This document shows, piece after piece, positions 24,401 to 34,619 of a stretch of DNA of 64,000 nt. Within the stretch, counting starts at the first letter, position 1, and the number at the start of each line of letters is the position of its first letter. The position numbers were made by a program, and so were the translations under genes. Source of the stretch: Marsupella aquatica (lineage: Eukaryota > Marchantiophyta); NCBI GenBank assembly GCA_973895155.1, contig OZ316891.1:20584001-20648000 (forward strand), written 5' to 3'. The notes under the pieces were generated by a model that was not told the DNA's origin, did no database searches, and was given only the letters and a program-made list of their open reading frames with translations.

Positions 24401-25665
24401 AAGGAACTTTGAACAGGGATCGAACTCACTCGTTCTGAACATATGTGAAAAGCAGTTCAAATGCCTCTTCTGGTAGAACTACTCCCAGCTCCTCTTCAAG
24501 CTCCCTCCTGTTAGGGTAGACAAGAATCAGGTAAAGTCAGGATTCTAGCTAATCTGAACTAAAACAACAAGAAGATCTCGTGTAAAAAATTAAAAACTTA
24601 ACAAACAACAAGACAACAGATTACTCGCAATGATGATTTCATCTGATACTCAAAGCGACACACTAAACCGAATACCTATCATCCAGGCTAAAAATATTGT
24701 ATTTAACTAGATTCGGCCCAGATGAACACCAATACTGTGGGGGATTTCCTTTCGATTTGTAATTGAAGACTCAAAAATGTGTTCATAGCTACCTGGCACT
24801 TTCAAGAGAGGTATCACCAGCTGAAACGTGCCCAGACGAGGAGATATCCCACCGTCCGGGCCAGGAGTCTTTGGTGCGTGCTCGCTGCTGCAGAAGAAGC
24901 TGGCCCGTGCTCTCAGCATAGATCCATACATGCACTGCACGATGATAATCTCCATCCTTGTGCACAAGAGACCTTCAGCCAAAAAAGAAAAGCGAATCCA
25001 AGTTTCAGAATTGAGAGTGAGCCGAAGCGGATGAAAATCTCAATTACTTTCTGACAATGGCCGCCACGGGCATGACATCAAAGAAACACAACGAATAACA
25101 CTTTACAAGGGCCTCTTACGCCCCTCCCCATGTCAATCTGATCAAATTTACACAATCGAGGTAAACATAAAGCAACAGTTTTCCCCTCTTCATACACAGA
25201 GATAAGGAAAAACTGCAATTCTGGCACTAATTGGATGTGGCAAATTCGAATGCGTCATATGGCATTTCCCCGTTGCAGCAAAGATCACCCTGAAAGGGCT
25301 TGCGGAGGTGCTGAAGAGAGCGAATGGCAGCACACTTCCAGTCCACAAGTGCCGCTGCTCGTATCATAATTCCAAAACGTCCGATTGGAGTCAGAGAACC
25401 GCTTCAACGGCATTAATGAGCCAAAACGGAGGTGACAACAGTTCCGGCACTTCGAGGATGAATCCGCGGAGAAAAAGAAATGCGAGAGAAGGGGAGGAGG
25501 AGAATCAATCACGCAGCAGTCAAGCACGCACAGAATACATGAAGCCCGAAATGGAAGAACGGTGAAGGAGGAGACTAATAATAATATGTCAAGGTCATGC
25601 CTGAGCTTCGAGACTCCGGTGTAATGCCCGTCCGCACTGATGACGTCCAATCGCTCCTCGCCCAT
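18459..25665 (-). CDS. Nudix hydrolase fused to M49 dipeptidyl peptidase III-like domain (NUDX3-type), 21 exons
   Basis: Exons by homology and splice sites: 25601-25665, 24793-24972, 24430-24507, 24232-24328, 23931-24064, 23528-23609, 23187-23273, 22665-22771, 22311-22482, 21943-22136, 21581-21662, 21169-21234, 20780-20857, 20566-20661, 20335-20441, 19992-20160, 19710-19793, 19227-19321, 18972-19062, 18662-18808, 18459-18536. They sum to 2289 nt with all phases consistent: 762 residues, close to Arabidopsis NUDX3. The N-terminus has a Nudix fold with box residues 69-91 (GHVSAGD, then RELEEELGV; aspartate stands where the consensus has its first glutamate). The rest is peptidase M49-like: HECCH at 575-579 and EEAKAD at 608-613 supply the predicted zinc ligands and catalytic glutamate; ITIGPYETYED-like residues ('DVTIGPYETYEDALFGYK') precede them. 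Family members hydrolyse nucleotide or isoprenoid diphosphates and cleave N-terminal dipeptides. Intron 1 uses a GC donor. No damage is seen. Confidence 0.95.
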
Positions 25666-25846
25666 GGTGATGACACTGCTCGATCTGACCCAATTTCAAT
25701 TCCCCTAGACTCAGCGTTCTTTCAATTGAACCCTTTCTGCTCGTCCTCAAACTGTGTCAATTCATCTCATCTCATCTTTCGCTGTGCGCAATTTCGTTCC
25801 AGCCCGAGATTTAGTGGAGGAAGTGAAGTCATATGAAGACACTGTG

Positions 25847-25901
25847 GAATGCGAATGCGAGGAATGCAAATGCGAGGAATGCGAATGCGAATGCGAAGAA
25901 A
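25847..25901 (+). repeat. GAATGC hexamer microsatellite
   Basis: Runs of 'gaatgcgaatgcgaggaatg' with variants over 55 bp, 180-240 bp upstream of the Nudix-DPP III start codon, hence in its promoter or leader. In the plus direction it can be read as Glu/Cys-rich or Met/Arg-rich peptides, which is an artefact of the repeat. Confidence 0.85.
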
Positions 25902-26099
25902 GGGCTCAGCTTTTTTACTTTCCAATTTTAAGTGGGACAACGAGCCTGATTACCTAGAGACGAAGACAGAAAAAAATCTTGCAAAACAGAGATATTGTTG
26001 TTCATGTTTGTCTCTACCCCTCGGACAGGAACGATGACTGGAGGTGCGTAAGCCGAAGCCGAGGGCGTCGGGTTCGAATTCTTTTTCACCCTCCCTACT

Positions 26100-27267
26100 A
26101 TTTTGTCTTTAATGAGAGTCACTGTTAGTCTTTATTCAATGTCAGTTTTATTGACCTTTGCTCCCATCCCTTTATTTTGGCCCATCTCTTACTTTTTGGT
26201 TTTGTTCTATTGAGAGTTGTCCATCTTTACTTTTTAGTTTTGTTCTATTGAGAGTTAGAGTCTAGAGGCTGCACTCTCTTTATTAGAACTATTTATTTTT
26301 TCTGCAAAGAATGGGGGTTTTACAAGAATTTGGGACACAAAAAATATATTTTTTCACCCGATGCAAAACTGAGGTCCATTACAAACACCGAGGCTAAAAT
26401 GCCTGAGCCAAGCATGTGTCATGTGTGGAGAAAAGAAACACAAGACCCTGAATAAGGGTTGGTCCATCCCCCTTAAGAGGGCATATTCACATAAGCAAAA
26501 AAATGGATACACAAAGGGCCCACTAATGTTAGGTATTTACTCTTAGGTCTAGAGTTGCTATGTTACCTCTATGAGTGTAACCACAATCAGGTGTTTAGTT
26601 TAAGATTAGATGTGCAACTAATACATTCCTTAAGAGAAGTTAGTTAATGAGTGGAATTTAGGCAAGTAACGTTGTTCAACTAGGAAATGACTTTGATAAG
26701 TAATGAGTTTGTCAAATTGTACCTCCATGTTCATGTAAAGTGAAGTCTAGCCTGGTCTGACATTTGAATGGCTACCATTGCATCTCAGACATAGAGATTT
26801 TTACAGGCAGGCCTATGAGCGATCTAGTATCTCTGGTTTTGATTATAAAGATTAATCCAACATTCAGTGTCCACACTTTGTGCTCCCAAAAGTTTCTGAG
26901 CAGCTACCTCCAACAATCACTCACCCAACTTTGACAATGAGTATCAGGTTGATTGTTTGAGTTCTAGGAAAACTGCTTGGCAAGATCTTTATGATGAGTC
27001 TAGTGTAGTCAAATTTCACTGAGAATTGACAGACCTACAAATCTTCTAAAGAATGATGTCTCTAGTTTTCTTGTGACATTTCACTAGTCGGAGTCATATG
27101 TAATATGTGAGTGCAAAAGAGGGTTTTGCAGATATCCATCCGGGTTGCTAAAGTATGACAGACTATCCCAACATTTTCACAATCATGGAGGTCTATCTAG
27201 GCATCAATTTTCTAAAAATGCACAACTTAGTGAAAAAATTCAAAAGTTTATCAGGTAAAATGTGAAC
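26100..27267. other. intergenic, no gene seen
   Basis: Contains one short tandem duplication ('ttttgttctattgagagtt', about 26200-26258, period about 42 bp) and otherwise AT-rich sequence with stops in all frames. Confidence 0.55.
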
Positions 27268-27450
27268 TAGCTAGCTTTGGTTAGCTGGCCAGGGGATGAA
27301 CCTAAACCAGAGAAATCCCAGGTTCAATCCCCCCTCCACGCGCAAGGGGTGTGGAGGGTATGTGTGTGTATGTGTGAGTGCGGTAAACTGGTGGGAATCC
27401 TGGTTTCTCCTTAGCCCCAGGCTAGTTTGCTTTAGGGCTGACCCTGGTTC
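27268..27450 (+). mobile_element. tRNA-like SINE fragment interrupted by the composite retrotransposon
   Basis: The head carries an A-box-like 'tggttagctggcc' and, about 40 bp on, a good B box 'ggttcaatccc', the two internal RNA polymerase III promoter elements of tRNA-derived SINEs. A GT-rich body follows ('gtatgtgtgtgtatgtgtg'). It stops at the left target repeat GGTTC (27446-27450). Sequence after the right target repeat (43013 on) should continue the pre-insertion locus. Family identity is not known. Confidence 0.5.
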
Positions 27451-27497
27451 TGTTGAGCATAGACGACATTCGTAACGGCAAGCCCATGCTATCAGAG

Positions 27498-27509
27498 TGG
27501 TATCAGAGC
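27498..27509 (+). other. primer binding site motif, left junction
   Basis: TGGTATCAGAGC, complementary to the 3' end of initiator methionine tRNA and the standard plant LTR-retrotransposon primer site. Here it is fused directly to the reverse complement of copia gag ('tgcttgatgatg') instead of leading into a leader and gag on the plus strand. Confidence 0.8.
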
Positions 27510-27952
27510 TGCTTGATGATGTGCGGCTTGAGATATAGCATCACTGCGTTGACAACAATCACCTGCTCCTGTCTCCACTGTCTCACAGAAATCTCCTCCT
27601 CTCCATCATACTGCTCTCGCGATGAAAGCAGATGAGCTAAGCCCATGGCCCAAAGGACACCCTTCACTTGCTTCTCCCACAGCAAGTAATCAGTACGGCC
27701 ATCGTACTTCTCCACCTCAAAGTTCACTCGGACTCCAAATCTAGCCATCTCCCTCTTCTTCCCCACTACCAACAACTCTGGTAGTAGTACAGCTTCCTCC
27801 ACTGCACGCCGCACCGGTGATCTTACCGGTGTCACTAGTTCCTCCTCAAACGGTAGCAGCTCTTCCTCAGACTCTCTGTCTGACCGTCGCGATCCTGAAG
27901 CTCCATCGACGCCAATTCTTCCAGTATCCTCCGAGTCACTCATATGAAACAA
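27510..27952 (-). pseudogene. copia gag, N-terminal part, inverted
   Basis: The minus frame from ATG 27952 gives an acidic N-terminus and a copia gag (UBN2/DUF4219-like) region with 'KYDGRTDYLLWEKQVKGVL' near residue 85, a typical start of plant copia gag. It ends at KQL exactly where the primer-site motif begins. The missing continuation (LDDYVDCASLFKALREK) is found at 39470, also on the minus strand, so one gag has been cut in two and the halves exchanged in order. Confidence 0.85.
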
Positions 27953-29123
27953 TCACGAAAAAATGTTTTTTTTCAAAACTTCTCATAAAACTCAAAAATC
28001 AACACCGCCGCGTACCCCACGAAGCTAGGAGTCCAATACTGAAAGCCGAAATCAAAATCAAAATTTGACGGAAAAGTTATTCAAATTTTGGTCGGGGTGG
28101 GTAAAACCTTGGGAAACTCCCCCGTTTTGACCACCTCGGAGAATAACCAAAATACCCAATACAACCCGTCGTCGGAATCGCAATGCGATTGGTGCGCCGC
28201 GTTGCCAACTTCAATGGCTACGTCCTTGTCGAAAAAGAACCAAAAAAGTTATCGTTCGGCGGACAGAATCTTTGTTGGACGGCCGAAAAACAGCTCTTTG
28301 TTTTTTGGGAATATTCACGCATAGTCTGACAGGTCTCATAGGGGGCTGTTCCCCCTGTCGGAGCGGTTAAAACAGAGGGCGGCAGGTCCTGGCACCAAGT
28401 AAAACAAGAGGAAGCGAAGAGGAGGAAAAAGAGCCAAAAACAGGCCCTAAAGGGATGCAAAGCGCTTTAAATCCAAAAAATACGAGTATAAAAAGGCGGG
28501 CCAGGGGGTGTACAGGGCGTCGAGGTGGGGGCCGGGAGTAAAATACGTCTGCGTACGCAGCCAGAGACGGGGTCCCGGGAGCGTACCGTCACCATGCGCT
28601 GTGGAGGGGCACCGACAGAAGGCAGGCGCGAGGTGGGAGAACCGGGGGCACAAGGCGAAGGCAGGGCCGGCCGACGGAGGGAGTCCCCCGGCTTATGCAG
28701 GCAGGTGGAGCGCGAGGCGGTCGGCTGGCAGCCGGGCGCAAAACGGTGTTAAGGGGGGGGGGCGAGGGCATGGCCTGGGTGACCGACGAGCGGGGAGGGT
28801 ATGGTCGGGGCGCGCGCCGGTCGGCACTGCGGACCCCGCCGTTATAAATGGGGTGCGGGGAGGGGGGGAGGGATACAAACACAAGGGGGGTGCGGGGGTG
28901 TGTATACACACGAATATAACCCTTTAAACCCCCCTATAAAGGCAAAAAAACTCCCCCGGGATAAGTGAAAGAAAAACTCACCTAAAAAGCCGTTGTTTGA
29001 TCCAAAGAAAGTGAACGCCGCCGATGGTAAATATTTCCGAATTTCACCGGCACAATCTGCAGCTCCAGCAGAGTAAACAATTTCCGTCGCGTTGCCTTCA
29101 CTCCGCGTCAAGTGCCAATCCCG
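27953..29123 (-). other. inverted copia leader segment and GC-rich block
   Basis: Upstream (on the minus strand) of the gag ATG the sequence is U/G-rich like the other leader piece at 38150-38803. From about 28320 to 28930 it becomes strikingly GC-rich, with poly-G/C runs (for example 28752-28762), a hairpin 'agggggctgttccccct' near 28343, and on the plus strand a TATA-like 'gagtataaaaaggcgggcc' near 28482. Open frames inside the GC-rich block lack recognisable domains. It may be retrotransposon leader, an LTR, or a captured fragment. Confidence 0.4.
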
Positions 29124-29694
29124 GGTGTCACACCATTCTAGGTAGTGTTAGAGTATATCGTACTATCTAGATCCATATGTTTGGTATATGTGCTATATGA
29201 GCCGATAAGGTTCTGTCAGGTTTGTGTGAGAGGGTACTTCTCACTTGTGAGGCATTGAAAGGTCATCTTTCAATGTTGAGCCTAGGAGAGAGATGAGCTT
29301 GAGTGTGGCTATGGTGGCTGGGCGCTTCGCTTGTGTAACGTGGATTCCTTGAGTAGTGCAAGCTAGGTGCATTGGCTTGACATACGTGTGTGATCGGATC
29401 GGTGCGGGATCAATGGGGTATTGTTGACCGGGATCGTTGTGCCGATTGTATTGAGATTACATTGAAAGATCAGGAGCTTCAAACTCTGTTGTGTGGACAA
29501 AAGCTCAGTCTGAGTTTGTTGTTGACGATTTGCGGTAGATCAAATCGATTGGAGCTGTTGTTTTGATCTGTGGTACCTCGGATCGTGGAGTGGACCGCTG
29601 GTATTTTGATTTGCTCTAATCGGTGTTGAGAAGTTTGTGCCTGATCTGTGCTGCCATTCAACGGACAGTATGCTGCTGTTCGCGTTTTTGTGAA

Positions 29695-29858
29695 GTAGAT
29701 CGGGCCTGCATCATCATCGTATGTAGATCTGTTGGGCCGATTTGCTGTTTTCGCAAGGGAAACAGCCACAGATGTTGGTAGATCAGGCCTGCATCATCAT
29801 CGTATGCAAATCTGTTGGGCCGATCTGCTATTTTTGCAAGGAAAATAGCTGCGGATGT
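29695..29858 (+). repeat. tandem duplication in the gypsy leader, period about 81 bp
   Basis: 'agatcgggcctgcatcatca' and 'tcgtatgtagatctgttggg' recur at about 29777 with few changes. It is non-coding and lies between the presumed left LTR and gag. Confidence 0.85.
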
Positions 29859-30876
29859 TGTTGAATCGCACAACGACACCGCCTGTGTAGCGATTTCCAG
29901 AACTTGCACGCCAACCTCTGCGTTTTGTTGAAGAAATAGAACTTTGAATGTTGCTATTTTGGTAGCGGATGCGGGCTGCTGCTGATCAGAGCGCGGAGGC
30001 ACTATCGCCTGCGTGTTTGTGAAGGGGAACGACTCGGGATTGTTGCCCATTTTGCGAGGGCTGGATTGCGGATTCGCTATGACAGGACAGTGCGTCGACG
30101 CGCTGCATTTCTGTGAAGGAAACTCGAGGCCGAAGTGTGGACGTTGTTGAATCTGGAAGTTGGATCCGGCGTAGCGGGCGTGAAGGGCTCACTTTGTGGC
30201 TCATCTCGGCATTTAGAGGCTTCGAGGCAACTCGGGACGAGGGGCGTGAGGGCGAAGCAGGAGCGGGCGGGCCAGCAAGCCAACTTGCTAGTACGTGAGG
30301 AGAATTGCAAGTGCTGTCATTTTGGAGTGGCAGATTTGGTGCATAATGACAAGTGAGAGGTCACCCATCCCAAAGCTATTCCTCCCCTCATGCGCTTAAC
30401 TAGCAAGTTCTTATGTGGTGCATTGTACATGCTTCCTTCCACACTTGGTGTCCAAGGAATGAGGCCCTAGGGGTTTTATGCACTTTTGAATTCATCTAGA
30501 TACTCTATTTTAGCTAGTTTGCGATGGATTCTTGAATATTTGACGCAGGATTCTTGAGGCCTATTATGAAGGCCCTATATTGAACTATATGCACATTATT
30601 TTCATGTATTTCTGATTGATTGGTGTGGAGAGTTGTGGTAAATCCTCTTCTTGTTGTTGGATCCTCTCCACACATGCTTCCTGTTTATGCGCCATGTTGG
30701 TTTGGCGTGGACGCTTGATTCTATAGGAGTGATTCGGGTTTGCAACCGGACATTCTAGTTGTGCTACGTATTTCTCTCCTGGTGATGTTGGAGTGATGCC
30801 CAACACACCATGGTGAGTGCTTGTGTTGTTGACAAGGACAGATTGCCCTTAGGGTTAGCATATAGATTAGGTTAGA

Positions 30877-32520
30877 TTGGTCACCACGGATTCTTCTGGT
30901 GCTGCTGGGTTACCCGATGGACGACGGACCGGTTTCACTTGGAGTGGGGCGCAGTTTTGGCCAACAACATTGGTAGCAGTCAGCAGCACAACTTCAAACA
31001 GTGATTCTGACGAGGACTCTGTGAGCAGTTCTCCTTGTCATCAGGTGATTGCACCTTTGTTGTGGGATATGGACAAGATGTACGGGGCTACAAAGGGCCC
31101 ATGACGATACTCTGGTGCAGTTGGCACAATTGATCTGGATGACTTCATCCAGGAGTTTGATACGTGGTGCGATATGCAGACATTGCGTAACGCCATGTTG
31201 TTTACCCCTTTCATGGCATGGAAAGGATTATTCCAGCATTTGGAGGGGCCACCCATGGATGACTACCATGAGTTTTGGAAGGCTCATTTGGTTGAGATTG
31301 AGGCATGGAGGCAGCATTGGTCGCCTAATTATGTGTCCATCACCTATTGCACTAGTGCGGCTGCCCAACCCATTGCCACAGCTGTTGCTTCTTCTAGCAG
31401 CACTAGCCAGAGTGGCACACCATCCACCAGTAGCACTCCAGCAGCATCCATCGCTACTCCTACCGGTGTGATTGTGACAGGAATTGGAGTTGCGCCAACA
31501 TTTAACCCTATGGTGGAATTCTTTGAGGTACTGAAGCAGACCTATCAGGGTGTGAGAACTGATAAGTTGAAGGGTCTCCAGGAGTTCCAGCGTAAGACTG
31601 GAGAGAGTCTACGTGAGGCATACACTCGTATGCGCAGATTGATCACTATCACCAAGGGAGTGACAGAGGCTCAGGCAATCCAGTTTTGGTATGCGATTCT
31701 GGACAAAGAATTGCGACGCAGAGTGAGAGATGTCACTCTACTTAGGGATGCAGATCCCACATTAGCAGTTGTTTTTACCCTTTCTCAGCGCATTCAGCTC
31801 AATATGGTGAATGAGAAGGTGGTGATTTCTGGATTTGCCAAGGAAGCACCAAAGGCTGCATCTACATCCACACCATAACCTACTGCACGGAAGAGCCAGA
31901 GGGAGAAGCCTGCTGGACGAGAGTCTACCAGCCAGAGACCTGTGCCCTCTTATGCTGGACAGCAGTCAAGATGTTGGACCTGTGGTGGGGATCATGCACA
32001 GAGATATTGTCCAGATCATAGAGGATCAGGGGGAGCATCAGCGCCTGATCAATGACAGTGTGATCATTGTGGAGCTCCTGGACACACCAAGGATAGGTGT
32101 TTCTCACTCCACCCTGAGTTACGGAGGGGAGGATCCCGTACACATGATCAGGGAAGAGGAGGAGGAGGTAGAGGTGGTGGACGTGGTCGTGGTCGTGGCA
32201 TGCCACATGCAGGGAGACAGGAAGGTGACGCTGCCCCTACTATAACCATAAATCCAAATGATGCTAAGATTGCTCAATTGGAGCAACAACTAGCTGCCAT
32301 GGCTAGTTCCCAGGTGAGACCTACTTCTAGTGATGGGGCATCTACATCCTATGGACCTTCCACATCCCATGGTCCTTCCACATCTTATGGAGCTGATGGA
32401 GACCTTGCCACCATGGGATTCATGTGTGGCACTGCACATATTGATGCATCAGCAGCGTTGACACGTGGGGCAGCCAAAGCTCTTGAGCCCCGAGGAGCAG
32501 TAGTGGAGTTAGATCCATAG
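30877..32520 (+). pseudogene. gypsy gag with two CCHC zinc knuckles
   Basis: The N-terminal frame begins near 30877 (no clear ATG) and runs to 31104; a frameshift near 31105 moves into the frame carrying the capsid-like region 'KTGESLREAYTRMRRLI' (about 31590) and 'AQAIQFWYAILDKELRRRV'. Then come zinc knuckles CWTCGGDHAQRYC (31972-32010; CX2CX3HX4C) and CDHCGAPGHTKDRC (32059-32100), a Gly/Arg-rich stretch and a Ser/Thr-rich repeat. In-frame stops: TAA 31876, TGA 32053, TAG 32518, each one transition from CAA, CGA or CAG. Gag packages the element RNA. Confidence 0.88.
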
Positions 32521-33363
32521 AGGGAGGATGCACGTTGGCAGACAAAGCTTCCTCAGTCTTTTACATTGTCAGAGATAGTTCAGACTGTCTCTATGAACCC
32601 GGTTCGGACAAACCCTAATGTGGGTAAGTCGGCAGAATCAGGTAGTGATGCAGTAGGGATGACAGGTACCCTGCTGGGGGCGGCTACTGCCATGGTACGC
32701 ACCCCATTATTTTCAGCGACAGACATGCTGAACTTGGGAGTTGGTCTTGCAAAAGTGTTCAGATTGGCAGCTATACTCTGTGAGGACACTCCAGTGGTTG
32801 CTTCCCATGCAGAAGCAGCTTGCAGTGTTGAAGCAGTGAAATCCATGCCACCTACTACTACTAGTGAGACATGGCATGTAGCAACAGCAAGGTTGGTGGA
32901 TTTACCAGCACGCCCTGCATTTGAGAGGACTAGGTTTAAACCTAGTGTTGTGTCATTGGATAATCGAAGTGGTATCTTCCGATTAGTTGGGCCTTCTTGG
33001 GCAGTATACCAGCCAGAGAGAGTGTTACTGGATACTAGTGCTCAGCCCTTGATGTTGGGTAAGTCTGCCATACGTGGGTTGGGATTGCATCCAGAGGATT
33101 TGGAGGATTGTCCCTTTCCCATTCAGACTTCATTGGGGGGACCTACACCTACACAGCACATTACCAGGAGACCTCTTGATTTGAGGATTCAGGAAGGTCA
33201 TACCACAGATAACTCACAAATACAGGCGCGAGCTATTCTGACTAAGGCAGAGTCATATGATGTGTTGGTGGGATGTACAGTGCTCTACCCCATGGGATTT
33301 ATTCTTGATTTTTTGGAGGAATCAGTGTCATATAGACCTGATTGGCAGTCAGGAGATGCTTGA
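32521..33363 (+). pseudogene. gypsy aspartic protease region
   Basis: The retropepsin core is at about 33019-33330: 'VLLDTSAQPLMLGKSA' with the catalytic aspartate at 33031, and 'YDVLVGCTVLYPMGFILDF' near the end. The usual DTG/DSG triad reads DTS; GGT to AGT is one G-to-A change and should impair activity. The frame ends at TGA 33361, one transition from CGA, and continues in frame into a linker before the methyltransferase. The protease would have processed the polyprotein. Confidence 0.82.
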
Positions 33364-33741
33364 TTGAGCAAATTGCCAATGAGATTTAGTGGACCTATGG
33401 GAGGCCCTAAATCCACACCATTGTCTTTGGCAGCATTCAGTGGGCTAATTGTTGGACCTGATGATTTGATTGAGGGTAATGTGCATGCAGCAGATGTTCC
33501 ACCATTGGAGGAGACTCATGAGGAGCACATCATGCAGGGATTCCCTGTTGGCAGTGTTGTGCCACCAGTGTGGGGCATTGCATAGACCTTGCCACAGGAA
33601 GCAGCACGATTGGTACATGATGCATGGCGTCATGCTTTTACACCATAGTCAGGAGCAGAGCAGTCTCTTGCAGATGGACCGGTGACTCTTTCACCATTGG
33701 ATACCACTCCTATTGCTTGGCAGTATCCACCGGAGGGTATT

Positions 33742-34575
33742 TGTTTGTTGGATCGTTTTGGTGGGATTAGCACTAGATTGGCTGTTGTTCTTTAGGCAGG
33801 AATTCTTGTGCGTTGTTATTTGTATGTGGAGACAGATGAGACAACACGGAGGATCTCATTGCAACATGTGGCTATGTTGGTGGATAGATATCCACAGTTG
33901 CTGCTAGTGGATGCTGTTCGTGGTTATCAGCATGCACTACCTACTGATATTTCATTACTAGGGGCGGATCATCTGCATCGTGTTGGCCCCATTGATTTGG
34001 TGATTGCTGGTTGGCCATGTTAGGGCCAATCTAGAGCTGGCATTGGGCATGGACTTCATGATCCACGCTCAACACTATTTTGGGAGATGTTACGGGTGCT
34101 GCGTCATCTCCAGCTACATCAGACACAATCTCCAACATACATTTTGGAGAATGTGCCATTGTTAGGTGATGATCGCAGTCGGATTGTTGCCAGTGTTCAC
34201 CAGGTGAGGTCTTGGATTGGACCTGCTGTGTTATTGGATGCTACACATGTGGGTTCTCGTGCACATCGTCCACGCTTGTGGTGGACCAATTTGATCCCAT
34301 GTGAGGTGCTGAAGCGCGCATTTGACAGCATTCCACGCTCACCAGCCTTAGTGGTGGATGATATTTTGGATCCAGAGCATCGTGCACAGGGTGTGACCCA
34401 ACCTGATAGACCTCCATTGGCAATGGTCAATCCACTCTTGTAAGCCATTCTGCTTCTTATGCATTCAGAGCAGGTGGCCCTGGACTTGTGTGGGACACAG
34501 CTCTCCAGCAGTTAGTGGAACCTACTGCTGATGAGAGAGAGCGTGCTATGGGATTTTTGACTAGCACCACTGCAG
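33742..34575 (+). pseudogene. DNMT3-like cytosine-5 DNA methyltransferase domain within the gypsy polyprotein
   Basis: Conserved C5-methyltransferase motifs are read in order: motif I 'LLDRFGGIST' (33742), the 'YVETDE' strand, motif IV 'DLVIAGWPC' with the catalytic cysteine at 34018-34020, motif VI 'YILENV' (about 34139-34156), motif VIII 'VLLDATHVGSRAHRPRLWW', and a late 'DERERAMGF' motif (about 34530) after a frameshift near 34440. The 'DA..V..AHR.R..W.N' pattern and 'STLFWEMLRVL' resemble DNMT3 rather than MET1, CMT or DRM. The predicted role is transfer of methyl from S-adenosylmethionine to DNA cytosine. Damage: TAG at 33793 and 34021 (the latter directly after the PC), the frameshift, then TAG 34605. 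It sits between protease and RT, in frame with both apart from the decay. Confidence 0.88.
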
Positions 34576-34619
34576 TTGCCTCTGTGTTAGAGGGTTTGCG
34601 ACGCTAGGTTCTTGGTCAA

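Noticed and set aside
26040-26085. B-box-like 'gggttcgaattc' suggesting a tRNA gene
   Set aside because: No matching acceptor or anticodon arm could be folded around it.
28508-28927. Several overlapping 70-140 codon frames in the GC-rich block
   Set aside because: High GC leaves few stops in all frames; no frame has a known domain and several compete on both strands.
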